Source: Dasyornis broadbenti
Lineage: Eukaryota; Chordata; Aves; Passeriformes; Dasyornithidae
Assembly (NCBI GenBank): GCA_013397935.1
Contig: VZRN01011464.1
Location: forward strand, 6,284,177 to 6,348,176
Direction: 5' to 3'
DNA length: 64,000 bases
Shown here: positions 1-13,484 of the stretch, one piece after another
Numbering within the stretch: the stretch's first letter is position 1
Layout: each line of letters starts with the position of its first letter
Position numbers and translations under genes: made by a program
The notes under the pieces: model-generated
The model's input: only the letters and a program-made list of their open reading frames with translations
Database searches by the model: none
What the model was told of the DNA's origin: nothing

Positions 1-70
1 CTACTTTAACATGGTAATGTCAAAACTTAAAAAAAGTTTTAGAATTTCATACAAAACCCCCTTCTGAATG

Positions 71-114
71 AAAAATAAAATAAAATAAAATAAAATAAAA
101 TAAAATAAAATAAA
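71..114. repeat. AAAAT pentanucleotide microsatellite
   Basis: About nine uninterrupted AAAAT units, directly visible. Confidence 0.97.
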
Positions 115-2208
115 CCAGATCCACTCTTCTGTTCCATGAAACTTAAATATGAGTCATTTCAGATCAGGGCCAGCAGAGTGGAATAGGGATTTGGGGGTTC
201 CTTTCACCTCCACAAACACAAGGAGAGCTCTTTAGCTCATACCCATCACATCAACCCCACAGTGTTCCTCAACTGAGATTCTGCATTAGACTTGCAGTGA
301 CACTCTCTAAACATTTTTAATCTTCTCTTTTCTCATCCTTACTTTTTTTTTTTCCCTTATCCTTTCTTTGTGGAAATTTGGGAACAATGACCCTGTAATG
401 AATTACTGAATATGCTTATTTTTTTTTCTGTTGGATCCTTACTCACAAAAACTTTCCAGCTTATTGATCACTTAAATAAAAATTCTGTTAATTTAGACAT
501 CCTATGGGATATCCACCTTATAAGCTTTGAAATATTTTTTCATTTGCTGTTTTTGTCCTTTATTTTTTGTTGTTTTTTTTTTGAAATGAGCTTCATCTTC
601 CAAATCTTTATTTCTTTCATGTTGTTTTTTTTATTATTAATACTTTGAAGTGAATAGCTAATCTTTAGAAAAGTGTTTTAGAATCAGGTTCACATAATGT
701 ATTGTTGCCATGATATGGTCACCTATATTATTAAGATCTCTCCATCACCTACTTTTCCAATTAGATTGCATCTCAGAGCTGAAAAATGGAGCATGTTCCA
801 TCATTTCTGGAAAGCAAGCCTGAAATAGCATGAAGAAGAAGCTCCTCTGACTCCTAATTTATCAAAGTACTAGTAAAGTTCCTGAGAAAAATGTAATGTG
901 TTTTGCAAAGGAATAAAAACATTGTTCCACAGCCAGATCAATAGAGGCGAGCATGAATTTTGGCTCCTCTGTCTTTATTCTCTAGAAGCTAAGAATCTAG
1001 TGTAAGCAAATTGGTCATTACTTTTGCAGCTGTTCCTTGCCCTTCGTGTTGCATACAAATGGTCCCAGTCAGGCACACCTTGGTACTGCCGAGTAGTTGG
1101 ACGTGACAGAGTAAAACCTTCAGAGATCCAGTGAAATAAATTCAAGTTCTCCTCCCACAAGCCTGAAGTTTGCTGTATGAATTTACTCCAGAGTCAGGAC
1201 GATAAATAGGAGTGTTGTCCTTACAAAAGTCCCCAGCTCCCCCTTGCTTTACTCTGTGGCTACGGAGTGACTGTCACCAGACTGGTCAGGTGCATTGAAC
1301 CCACTCCCCTCTGCCACTTTTCATTCTGCTAACTGGTCTAATCCCTGTAATCAAGAGACTGAAACACCAAAGCCTCAAACATCACCCAGTAATTCCCAAT
1401 ATTGCAGCTCTGCAGTTCTACAATGTTGCCAGAAAACCGAAGTCCAAAACCTGTACTTTATAGTCCTTTAAAGTACAATTAAAATGGCAAGAAATATTCT
1501 TAAGATATTATTTACATTGATAGTTAAATATTCATTGAAGAATTACTTCTTTTCTTACTACTACTGCTTTCAAATTTAATAATTTGAAAAAAAAATAAAT
1601 AAAAAGAAATCAAACCCAAAGATTTCCTTACTTGTAACAACATAAAAAACTTGAAAATATATAAAGCCTGAAATCAATACATTCTCTCCAACCTTACCAG
1701 CACAGCGTGTTTCAGTTGAAATTAAATAATTTATGTCCATTTTTCGCTTGTGCAATAGAAGATACTGCTTTGGGCTGCAATCTTCTCGATATTAAAAAAG
1801 TAATAAAAGTAGAGTTGGATACCTCATAAATAAAGAAATTCACCTACATTTACAGTGATTTAATATATAGACCAAAATAAGATCAGAGGGACAAAGAAGG
1901 AGACCAAAAGTTGCTCATATTATAAAACTTTTCTAGTGATTTTGAAAGAAACAGTACTATGGACAATGTGAACTTGAGCTAGGCTCTACTTTAACTGACT
2001 AAATCAGGACTTTTCTAGTGGCTTAGCATATGTTTACATAGTATCAGAAAAAGAGAGTGTTTTATCTCCTCACACTTACAGAAGGACATTTACTTACACT
2101 ACATTGTTTAGACACTAAAGTCATGTCACAGAAGAAAAATCCAAGATTTTAGCCTTTAAACATTGTTGGAAACCTGAACATGAATAAGATCAAATTATTT
2201 GATATTAC

Positions 2209-2347
2209 CCCATCTCTGGAAGTGTTTAAGGCCAGGCTGGATGGAGCTCTGAGCACCTGGTCAAAGGAAAGGTGTCCATGGCAGGGGAGTTGGAACCAGA
2301 CCACCTTTATGGTCCCTTCCAACTCAGGCCATTCTATGACTCTTATT
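2209..2347 (+). mobile_element. CR1 LINE 3'-end fragment
   Basis: The sequence follows the conserved avian CR1 3' end: a GGAAGTGTTTAAGGCCAGGC stretch, then a CATGGCAGGGG block, a GGTCCCTTCCAACTC block and the ATTCTATGAC terminus. It is 5' truncated, as nearly all CR1 copies are, and lies antisense to CACNA2D1. Flanking target-site duplications are not obvious. Confidence 0.9.
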
Positions 2348-2620
2348 CTCCCACCATAAAAAATTTGCATCTGGATGAATGAATTTAACACATTAGTGTT
2401 TTACAAGGGATCGAGGAAATTACAACACATCTTCTCCCCNTCAGGGAGTGAACACGTAACAGGCTGTGAAAAGCTGATGCAGTAATTTCATCATTTTTCT
2501 GAACAGTTTGCCTTAGCACTCCAATGGGCCACAGCTGAATGGGAATGTGTTGCTTATACAGGAGCTTCCTCAGGACAAGAAACACTTTCTGGCTTAAACC
2601 ACAAAAGAATACAAGTGGAA

Positions 2621-2724
2621 NNNNNNNNNNNNNNNNNNNNNNNNNNNNNNNNNNNNNNNNNNNNNNNNNNNNNNNNNNNNNNNNNNNNNNNNNNNNNNNN
2701 NNNNNNNNNNNNNNNNNNNNNNNN
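2621..2724. other. Assembly gap (104 N)
   Basis: A run of 104 N, with single ambiguous bases elsewhere at 2440 and 19735. Reading frames crossing it are artefacts. Confidence 0.99.
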
Positions 2725-3419
2725 TTTCAAACAGGCAAGACATGATCCATTTTATACTGTGTCTAAAACCAGTCGTTTTATACAAGTCTCACATCTTTAA
2801 AATTAACTCTTTAAGTGGCAAGTTACAATTGTACCTTGTGATATGACACTTTAGAAATGTATTTTTCGCTATTTTTTCTTTGAGAAATCATAATTGTTAT
2901 GATATGAGGGGAAGAAACCCATCCTGAACTGCTGAAGCTGAAGTATAATGATTTTCAAAGAAACAGCAAGTTTCCTCATTTCCTCCCCTCTGTCTTGCTC
3001 AAACCATGGTAAAGTATTTCTGACTTCCAATGAGTGTGAAATTGTAGGTTAACTAAGCTTTGCCAGGAGATGATGTGGTGAAATTGAAATAATAGCACAG
3101 TAACACAGATCTTTCCATTTTAAAATTAACTGCAAGTCAACTACCACAAGTATGTGTCAACTGTGAATCACACGTTAAATGAAAAAACAGCTGAATGAAT
3201 GAAGTAAAACAGTACAACAGATTGAAAACCAAATTAATTCCAAAGTCTGAGCAACCTGCTGGGGAATCTGCAATGAAAAAAACATCATTGGGATAAATAT
3301 ACTTGCTAAATGAAGGTTTGCTCTTCGACCACTTAGTTACACAAAGAAGGAGCATGCAGTGGAACATTCAAGCTCTCCTTCTTCACTTGGCAGCAGAAAG
3401 ATCTCACTTAAATACTCAC

Positions 3420-3578
3420 ATTTAGCAGCTGTTCAAAAGCGTAGCTAAAGCCTTTTTTGTAATCCGTAATTCCTTTAGCAGAGATTTTATAGACGGCTTC
3501 TTTCAGTTTCTTCTTGTTCCTCACATTAGCTTGGACAAGATGATTAAAGCAACTGACATTCTGAGCATTATTATTAAA
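3420..3578 (-). CDS. CACNA2D1: CACNA2D1 internal exon: middle of the VWA domain, third MIDAS ligand
   Basis: This 159-bp minus-strand exon lies between a pyrimidine-rich CTTTTATAG acceptor and an AAT|GTGAGT donor. It encodes exactly 53 codons, phase 0 at both ends, starting FNNNAQNVSC and ending FAFEQ-like SYAFEQLLN. It covers about residues 294-346 of the human precursor. The motif GITDYKKGF contains the Thr (about T331) that completes the MIDAS metal site. Two details differ from human as I recall it: an NVS sequon is present near residue 300 where human has DVS, and the human NIT sequon near N324 is KIS here. Overall identity is high enough that the paralogues alpha2delta-2, -3 and -4 are unlikely. 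The next exon should begin with a YNVSRANCNK-like peptide and was not found in 1-3419. Confidence 0.96.
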
Positions 3579-4027
3579 CTATAAAAGAAATAGAAATAGT
3601 ATTAAAGACAGTTAATTCTCTTTTCTGTGTATTGTAGTGGTAAAGATTTATGTTTTCTGGATCTTCGTGAGATAAAAAATGTCAAACCTGGATTTTCATT
3701 TCCAGTACGCTGACAACATCCAGTAGCGACTGAAGATTTTAAAATGAGACAATATATTTTAAATTGGTATTTGGTGCATCACTCTGTGGCAACCCCCAAA
3801 AAAACTACTATAGTGGAAAAATTGACAAAAAATTTGTTTCAAACTTACATAAAGAAATAAAACTCAGAAATGCAGAGTTGAGGAAATAAAAAAAACATAG
3901 ATAAATATGTATTTTGCTTTCTTTAATCACTGAAAAATAGTGGTTGAGTTATCAGGTGACTTCCATATTGCATGAATTAGTTTGGTGGTTTACAATGTAA
4001 CTTGCAGGTCAGATTCAATTAGTTTAT

Positions 4028-4049
4028 ATAAATATATATATATATATAC
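4028..4049. repeat. TA dinucleotide run
   Basis: A short alternating TA tract within the 17 kb intron. Confidence 0.85.
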
Positions 4050-7000
4050 ACATTATGGAAAACAAAATACAATCGTGGAAGCACATGAGAGTATAGCTGC
4101 AAATATGACAATACTGTTAATAGCAATACTAATTTGTGTATTGAGAACACACTTCTGCTGTCTTACCCACATATCCATAAAGACTACTCCCTGAAAAATT
4201 AATTTGTATGATATTCTGACATTAAGAGAAAACAAATACATAAAATTTTTTAAGTGCAAAATGTTGTCTGCACAAGTGGAATTCAGTTTAAGATCACTTT
4301 AAAATTTGTATCTGTATAAATACACCTACATTCATATACACTAAAATAAAGACCTCCCAATTCACATTTCAACTGCAAGCAGATTATTATGACTTTTCCT
4401 GATATGGATCTTCAGTGAAAGTAAATTTAAATGCAATTTAATGCTGTCAACCTGCTGCAAAGCCTTAAAATAACATAAAAATCAGGCCTCATTGGCTTAA
4501 GTCTCACTACAGCTAACTAGTTCAATAGTGTTCTATAGAATAAAAGGTAAATAAGGTCACAGATTTCAGTAAGTGTTCAGACTACTTACATGTCTAAAAT
4601 AAATCCCTAAGTACCAGGCACAAAGTACAGACAGAACTGCAGTCAATACCAAACACCAACTTGTAACTTGTAGGACATTTACAATAAACTAAACTTAAAA
4701 AGACGAAGGGATTAATAATATTAAACCATTTTTAATAATGCCTACTATTTCAATTCACTTTATTAGTGGGTTACACTGAGTATTCTTTTAATGTATTCCA
4801 TATTTCCCAAAAAAGAATATTTTGGGACCAGAAAAACCCAGCATGTTTCTTTCGCTGCTTAAGCAAAACCATGAGATGATCACAAAACTTTAACCAGTTC
4901 ACTTTGTTGCAAAACACTGACACACTCAATAGTACTTCCAATAAAAGTTTCTTGCAGAAGTAACCAGTAAATCACCTCATGGTTATTGGACACATAAACC
5001 ATGTGGGAGTTAAAAGAGTATTGTGCTGTGGAATTATTTCAGTTTGCCTCAATCTAAATTTCTAACCAAGGAAGGGAAAATTATAGACATAAAGTAATTT
5101 TATAAATATGAAGTCTGAAAACCAATTCAAACTGTGAGTTGGGATAAAAGTGTAGAACTTGTACCTGGAAAGCAGAAAAAGAAACTTTACCTAGTAGGCA
5201 GCTCTGCCCTACAAAAGCCAATTTCATCTGAAAAACTAAAGTGAAAACACTGTTCTGCTTCATCAGTGATATTAGATAGATATTATTTACTGACCTAATA
5301 TAAAAGTAACCTTAATGTCAATCCTATGGCCAGTGCATGCCTTTTCTCGGCTATAGCAAACAGCAGTTTAGACAATCAAGTGAAAATTTAGTGACAGGAG
5401 AAAATTTCTCCCTGGAATGTCACTAGCATTTAACTGCCAATCTAAATTGCTTCCTAGCAGGCCTGCAAATATATCAGGATAATAATTTCAAAGAAGGTCG
5501 AGTATTGGTAATTCTGGCTATAAAAATGATATTTTAAAAATTTTCAGGAATACCAGCTCAAACTGCGGAGGCAGCTGACAAGGAAACTGTGCCATACTAC
5601 ACTTACACATTAACCTGTATTGCACTGTACTCATATATGCTGTAAAGTGAACAAAGGGTCAAATCAAACCATCTGCACCTGTAGATTCACAAATGCTGAT
5701 GTAAAATGAAGGAGAGAAATGACACATTTGTGGAACAGAAGAGTTACATCAACCAAAGCCTGCAAATGCTGTAATTTAATTAAGCAAATATATGAGCCAG
5801 CTGTTTTCAGAGACATCAGTCAACGTTAATGTTAATGCCAGTCAGAAAAGCAGATGAGCAGAGTTTTTGATTAGATGAAGGAATCAGGAGATGGAATAAC
5901 AATCCTCCAGAATTAATATCTGCTGAATGCTAGGAGATGAATGCAAGATTCAAATGCGACTGATGGAAATGCTCAAATGGGGAAAGAAAATTCAGGGGTG
6001 CATTTAATTAATTTGAATTCCAGTGAAGTACTGAAGTAATGGTATGATTTATACTGTAAAAGCCTTCAAATCCTCCTTAAAACTGACTTTCCGTATGTGG
6101 CAAACACCAGGACCATCCAAAACTTAGCCAAACTGAGCCAGCTTTTAGTTACACTCATCTGAAACATAATAGCAATAGTAGCACTATAATTTTTTACACA
6201 TTAACGTCTGTAAATATTTACACATCTTAATTTACAAGCCAAAATAACTGCTGTAAGACTTTACTGATTACGTGTCACATTGTCTAACTCCTAAGTACCA
6301 TAGTAATGTTTATTTCAGTTCACAAGACTTCGTGAAAACCTATTAACAATACACACAGTCACTTAGTATTTATCTGAAGAAAGAACATGCTGGCTTTCAA
6401 AAACCAGTTGCCATTTCAGAAAGTCCATGTTCTTACAAAATCAGATCTTATCAAAGGTGTAAAATTAAGTTAATCACAATCCATAGTTTATTGAACAAAG
6501 TACTCTCAGTGTATCTATGTGAAATACGTTAGTCGGGTATTTTTCAGGCTAGCATTTCTCCTTAATTATTGCAGTAAATATAAACATGTCACTAAAGTGC
6601 TACTGGTTAAAAAGAAATAAACAGAATTTGTTTATGATGTGAAGCCACCCTATAAAGTATGGCACTACCAGAGACAGCTTCTACTTTTTCAACTACATGA
6701 AAAACATATTCCTTATCTAAGCTAAAATAAGAGGGGCTTGCAGCAAAAGAGCTGCAAATCATGGAAAATCGGATAACCTTGAGCTTTTTATTTTAAAGCA
6801 TAATGAAGTATTAATATAATTAAATTTGTCTTGTTATTATACCTGCAAAGTATAGGCTCTAGATGCAGTTTTCACTAGATTATTTCTCATTACCCCATTT
6901 ATTTACATCCTTTTGCAGTCTCCACCTTTGGGATGTCCCACAACAACCCTCTGATCTGAGGAAAGTAGAATCTCCCATTCACAGGTTTGGGCAGGAATAT

Positions 7001-7947
7001 TTAAGCCTGTTACTGGGGCACAAAAAGTGTCAAGAGAACTTCACCTCGTTGACCTCAAATCACCAGTACAATCTTGGGCTATATAGTGGGCAACTCGATA
7101 GCCTGAAATATAAGACAATCAATTCAACTTAGCATGAAACTCTGAACAAAGGGCTTTGAGTCTAACGCTGCTTGAACTTTGTCATTCTGGAGAAGGTCAG
7201 AAACAGAAATACTAATCTGACAGTCTTACAAGGACTTTATCTTCTGATTCAGAAAAGGATCAACTTGTGAAAACCAAGTGAAAAAAACAGTGGAAAATTA
7301 TACAGAACTGCAGCAAAAGCTTTAAATGCTAGACACCTTTCCCCTCCCTTGGGTAGTTCCAAGGAGCTGTGGGCTCCTCCAGACACACAGACCTCTGCAA
7401 TCCACAGTGCCCCAAGAGCTGAACTTATGGAAAAGAGAAGGTAGTCATTCTGAAAACCACTTCTAATTCCAGAATTGTTACTTATGCATTGCTTAAAGTC
7501 TCCTCTTTTCCACAATCTCAACCTGGAAATCATTCTTATAAAATTATTGAAACTGCTACCACAACATGAGGTGATTAGAGGATTCAAGAGAAATGAAACA
7601 GAAATGTTGATTTATTTCCTTTATCTGGCCCTACTCTAAGCACTTTGTGGATATGCTGATCAAAAAATTAATAACAAGACCCTACAGACAGGTGTTTTCA
7701 TTAAGAGGACAGTATAAGGCAAAAGAAAGGGGGTGGGAAAAACACCCTGGAGAAAACATCTGAAATGAAAAAAAGAAAGTATCAGTATTCAGGATTGGGA
7801 TATACAGAGACTGAAAAATGTTTGAGTCACTTCAGTAGAAAGATCAAAGCTATTAAGCAGCCTGGGAAAAAAAAAACAAAAAACCAGGAAACAAAATAGA
7901 TCACAAAGAAACCAAACCCAAACCAAACAACTTATAATATATCATGT

Positions 7948-7970
7948 TTCTTTTTTTTTTTTTTTTTTTT
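7948..7970. repeat. Homopolymer T run
   Basis: About 23 bases of T with one C, followed by CCCC. It could be the reverse complement of a degraded retroposon tail, but no element body is recognisable beside it. Confidence 0.85.
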
Positions 7971-10900
7971 CCCCAAAAGTGCATTCTTTTTAATACATTA
8001 CCTGCTTAGCAGATACAAACTGCCCTGTCTACTGGGAACTTTTTTAATAAATCTGCCTTTTGCAGATACTAGACAACCTCTCCCCAGTTGACAAGCTTCA
8101 GAAAGTTACACATAACATATAACTCCCAGGGCCACCCACACTTTAATATCACAGTCACTTTCAAATATTACTGAGTATCTCGGACTCCTTGTCAAATAGC
8201 TCAGAACTTTTCTCATTTCATTGGTGAGAAAAGTAAAGCAACAGGAAATAAAACAAGCCAATCCAAGGCAAAGGCATGGCCACAAGCTTTAATCTTAATT
8301 CCCCACTACAATAATATGCTTTTCCCCTTTCCTTTGTGCAAGCAATTCCAAGTCCTCAAATCTGCCTTTTAACTTGATATTAGTTATTTTGCTATAAGCC
8401 ATTTAAACCACACGGTCAAACAGGGCACAAATTTTTAAAGCATGAATTCTCATAAACATTTTATCATTTAAACTTCTTAAAAATGCACAGACTGCTAATG
8501 CCATTTATTCTGAAGACTACAGCACTGAAAGAGAAAAAAACCCCGATTTCACAGGCAGTGTATGAATTGATGAATATTTTAAGTTCTCTTCTGTATACCC
8601 ATCTATCCCTCTCCATAAATCTAAATAGATCTCCCTCTCCCAAGGAGATATATAAGGGATATAAACATAAGAGACAAAAAATAAATCCAAAATCCAACAT
8701 CAATCATTCTGTTGGCAAGTGTAGAAGGTTATTTAAATACAAATAAAACATTTCAATTGATTCTGCTTCTTTCATGAAAGGAAACCCAGAGCATCCCTTT
8801 CATTGCACTGTCTTAGAATTCACATTTATGTTATGCTAGCAAAACCAATAGACTTTGAAAACAGCAGCAAAAAAAGAAAGGTTTTAAAGAATGAAAGAAT
8901 AATACCTTGGGGCATAAATTTATCTTTACCAGAAAGTGCTTATTACTGTTTCTGAGTCAACATTTTTTTTTCTGTTGTTTCTGATATCCTCATACAAATA
9001 TACCTATCTATATATATGTATATATAAATATAAATGTGTACAGGTATTTGATTAATTGTTTGACATGATCAAGAAAGCAAGCTTCAGTCAACATTGTTTG
9101 ATGCTTTCTGGACAAAGCATTAATCCACTTTCCATTAAGAAAAGCCACATTTCTCAACAAGCATAGCAATAACTTTACATAAATTCTCACAAGAAGAAAT
9201 TGATAAAATCAGAATGAGCTCTGAGGATCAGTTTGAAAAGGACAAAATCTTCTGTAAAGCATCTCACTACTGGAAAATGCAAAAACAAATGCCAGTAAAC
9301 TGAAACGTCCAAAAACATTTTCAAGTTTTAGCCACTAGGTGGCACTAAAACAAAAAAGTTGAACTGGTTTTGCTACGATATGTAGAATTTTACTTTTCTG
9401 GTGGAGGACATTGGTGCTTTCTGTGACTAGCATAGATTTCTCATTTCAACTAAACCAATAAATTATATTCGTGTTCCAAATTATTGAAAAACCAGAAATA
9501 TAAAAATATAAACTTCCTCCTTAAAGGAAAATTTCCACATCTTGAACACGAGGTCCCAGCCCTAGGAGGACGAAAATTACGGAAAAGCTGCAAATCAGCC
9601 TACTTTCGAAATGTCCTTCTGTGCCTCCAAAATCTGTAGAAGTGATAACACATGCATCAAGTATGTAGGACCAGGTCTTTGTAAAAGTTCAGATTTTCCC
9701 AACCATCCTTACCTACTGCCTCCCTCTTCTCTCAGTTTACAGACATCTATTGATTCAACATATCATGGTTAATCAGAATCTTCTGAAATTGCACTTGTAA
9801 GTTATAAAAAAAACCCAAAAACCAAAAAAAACCTCCTTTTCCAAAATTTCTGACATGAAATGAGAACCTGACTTAAACTGTAAGTTATGAATTTTTAAGC
9901 ATTTATAAATGTTTATCTTTCATAGAAAATCATATAAACTTGAACAAGGCAGTAATTTCTGTACTTAAACTAGATACAGAGATAAAACTTACACATTTAA
10001 AATACCAAGCTCCCGACAGCTTAATAAATCAGTAACATCATTCCAGGAAAACTGAAAATTGAGGAAAACATAATTGAGCTCGCTGAAGACTTACTCAGAT
10101 ACTACTGCTGCTGACTTTCACTCTGCTGAGGTTTGTTGCTATGCTACTTCTACCTCATGGCTATATCAGCTTGGTGACCCAGTTGTATCTATACGTATTA
10201 AATGAGCAATAGTGAAATAGATCTGATTTCACCAGGCTTTCATTTTGTAGCTAAATCCGGCTTTGTGGTTTTCTTTTCCTTTTTTTTTTTTTTTTCCCTG
10301 CTGCTTTAGGCTTGGTAATAGGATTTCAGGGTTAATCTCAAGAATAACTGAATCTTGAATAAGGCCAGTTAGAATCTGTATGTGAGCAGTGAGAAGATAA
10401 TATAAATATTTATCAGAACTCATTTAGAGAATAGTATGAAGGCAATTTGTAAAGTTTTATTCCCATGCAAATTCTCAGTACACAGAAAATCTGAGGCAGT
10501 TCAAGCAATAAAGGTTTGTAATTTGACATGCCAGAAAATAATATGTATTATCAAAGTTCACCATTCGTATCTTGCTATAGAATAACTTCTTTCTCCTATG
10601 TCTAATGTACAGAATCTTCAGTACATATACACTGTAGAGAAAATATAAAAAACTTATTCTAATACTCAGAAGGAACACACCTGGATTTCTTAAATTGTAT
10701 TGCCAGTATCAATGAAACAAAATTAGGATTATATGCCAAATTACACTATTAGCATTTCCTGAAATTTAAAATGTATCACATTTCTTTTCACTATAAAATG
10801 TATATATGTCTATTAAAGAACGGAGTTAGCAGAATTCATCAACAATAAAACTGTTAGATCACTAAACAGCTGTTGAAAAAATATTGCAGAATAATGTAAG

Positions 10901-11426
10901 ACAAATATTAGGGAGAAGACCAAATAAAAGCTTTGTTGACCTTTATGACCAGTATTATTATCTGCAGATAAATCAGTGCAAAGCTCCCACTAAGTACCAC
11001 AGGAATAATGTTCAGACTATAAAGTATGGTGCTGCATTACCAACCCCAGAGTTACACCACAGAACGCCAGCGCAGGCTGAAACGTGAATTTGCTTAGCAA
11101 TATGAAATTTATGGTCTTTTTATGCTGTTGTGGCTAAGTTAGTATGTATTATTTGCTTAAAATCATGTGTTTCTGACTTCTACTGAAAAATTCAGTACTG
11201 TAAACTTCAGCATCTCCCAGGGGAAGCTGGCTGACCTAAACTACAGCCCTGTAGCCTGCCCTGCACGGCGCTGCTCCCCAGATGCACTGGGGAAGAGAGC
11301 TGTAACAAGAAGAGACTTCCCCGAACATTATTTTGTAGACTTTTTTTACTATCACTTGACAGGGAAAATCTTCATTCAGTCAAATTCAAGTTTTTTAAAA
11401 CATGAAACACCCTTGCCAAAAAGATG

Positions 11427-11690
11427 AATCATAGAATATATCAAATTGGAAGGGAGCCATGAAGATCATCAAGTCTAACTCTCTGCTCCAGGCAGAACTA
11501 CCAAAAACTAAACCACATGACTAAGAGCATTGTCCAGACACTCCTTGAACCCTGACAGTCTTGGAGTAATGACCAATTGCCAGGGGAGCCTGTTCCTAGC
11601 CAAATCACCCTCTCAGTGAAGAACCTTTTCCTAATGTCTGCACTGAACTTCCCTGACATCCCTCAAGTCCCCTCACTGGCCATCAGAGAT
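11427..11690 (-). mobile_element. CR1 LINE 3'-end fragment
   Basis: On the plus strand it begins with the reverse-complemented CR1 terminus AATCATAGAAT and continues with GGAAGGGAGCC, CTCCTTGAACCCTGACAG, GGGGAGCCTGTTCC and GTGAAGAACCTTTTCCTAA blocks, all standard in the minus orientation of this family. It is diverged and 5' truncated, and in the same orientation as CACNA2D1. Confidence 0.9.
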
Positions 11691-11849
11691 AAAGTATTAA
11701 ACTGTTATCTATAAATTCTCTTGATATGAGAGGTTGTTACTCAGGGTATCAAAATCAAGACGAATGTTTAGTTGGTGCAAGAAGTTACAAGACAGACACA
11801 CATTCCAGCATTAGCCCACATGGCAGAGGGATAGCAGGGGGTCACAGTA

Positions 11850-12005
11850 CCACCTCTGTGTTCTCACATCTTGACTTCTCCGTGCCTGTGTCCCTTGCAG
11901 GGCAGAGCACCGTGCCCGGCTGGGCAGGTGTCTGGAGTTCCAGAGCAGGGAGGAGGCTGCAGCAGCACAGTGCTGACATGGGACATGCTGCTGCTAAGGC
12001 AGAGA
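11850..12005. other. Small GC-rich patch, unassigned
   Basis: About 150 bp with GC-rich segments such as GAGCACCGTGCCCGGCTGGG and GGGAGGAGGCTGCAGCAGC in an otherwise AT-rich intron, 160 bp beyond a CR1 fragment. The overlapping short frames on both strands have no recognisable product. It could be an extension of a repeat or a conserved noncoding element. Confidence 0.35.
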
Positions 12006-13371
12006 AGTGACAGACAGGACAGAAAAGTGTGAGTCTTGAAAGTGTGACACTGGAGAAGTCAATGAGTATTTCATTCATGCTTTGCCTAAGTTAGGAGATC
12101 CTTTAGATTCATTCCAAACTAAGACACTGCCTTAATTATTACCTAACAAATAGATGACTTTTATAGAAAATATATTTTTAAAAGGGGGATCGCAGAACAA
12201 ATAGCCTCCACCCTGTCTCAGAACTTATGGATAGCCTGCATTTTCTTCTTTTTTCACTAACATGGTGAGTCATCTTTCTCCAGAAGAACCATTAAAGCCA
12301 GCCCAGCCCAGCCTCTTCTGAACTGGTAAGGAATGAGTTTATTGTTCAAGAAACCATTCTCCCACTGCAAATTTTTAATGATATCGTCCCAATGCTCCCT
12401 AATAAAAGTCTCCTAGTGGGAAAGCTGACTCAGCAATGCATTTTGGGTCCAGCATCTGACATGCCATAAAACATCCCAAGATCGATGATTCATCTGACAA
12501 TGTAGGGGGCTCTTTAGTAAGATTTGTGTTTTGCTGAAAATTAAGAAACTGGAAAGAGCCAACATATTTATTAACCAGTGGAACCATGAGGTAAAGCTAT
12601 CAAATCATTTTATATACCACTAAACTACACATTTTAAATACTACTTTTTATATACTACCTTTTATAAACTACTCTTTTTAAATACTACTAATATACTAGA
12701 GAACTCAGATTTATTCTGGAAATCACAGACACCTATGCCATGTGTTGTTAGAAGTCTGACTCCCTGACATTTGACAGCTATAAGAGGAGACAATAAAAAT
12801 GTATATTGATGCCCAAAGCAATCCCTCAAAGTGGGAACGGAGGTGACTTTTCTAGTGATCTGGAGCTGTCAGCTATATTGTACAGTAATAAATGTACAGT
12901 TTCCAGCAACATTCCCTCTCCTGACATCCTAATGTAGAATGTGAGCTTCTAATTTCCATTCCCTTTGGCTCTTCATGCACTCAAGCACTCTATTCCCTAG
13001 AATTAACACTTTGTGACAGATCTAAATGAAACAGATCTTCTTTTCTGGTTTGTCTTACTTCTTTTCCAAATCTTTCCAATCTTTTGTCTCTCTTATATAC
13101 ATTTTGAACCCTTTCCTTCCACAACAAGCTAAAGTTACAGTTAATAACCATAAAGTGCATTTCAGGTTTGCACAGGACTTAGTATGGAATATTTAAGGGA
13201 AGAACCCTTAAACAAGAGTAAGGAGAGGGATGGATTTAGGTGGTATGGAGATAAAAAGGCTGGGTGAAACAGAGGTGCTGGTCCTAGAGGTCTTTAATAA
13301 TGAAACTTGTGTGTCTGTTCACATGAATGCTCTGTATTTGTTTGTGTTATCTGTGTGGATGGCCTTACAGA

Positions 13372-13484
13372 TGTGTGTGTGTGTGCGTGTGTGTGTGCGT
13401 GTGTGTGTGTGTGTGTGTGTATGTGTGTATGTGCATGTATATATATGAATATATGTTATGTATGTATGTGAATATACATGTGCT
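13372..13484. repeat. TG-rich microsatellite grading into TA/TATG
   Basis: Long alternating TG with a few GC interruptions (13372-13430) passes into ATGTATATAT and TATG repeats. The tract gives spurious valine/cysteine-rich and threonine/histidine-rich reading frames on both strands. Confidence 0.96.

Larger units (their letters stand above)
1..3419 (-). other. CACNA2D1: CACNA2D1 intron, 5' part of the intron after the 3420-3578 exon (truncated by window edge)
   Basis: This is intronic sequence from the GTGAGT donor at 3419 to the window edge. It holds an AAAAT microsatellite (71-114), a CR1 fragment (about 2209-2347), a single ambiguous base at 2440 and an assembly gap of N at 2621-2724. 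I searched for the expected next exon (the CNKIIMLFTDGG region of the VWA domain) on the minus strand and did not find it. An exon hidden entirely in the 104-bp gap cannot be excluded. No other gene is visible. Confidence 0.85.

Noticed and set aside
7249..7587. A 112-codon minus-strand frame
   Set aside because: No family resemblance and no splice sites bounding it; intronic noise.
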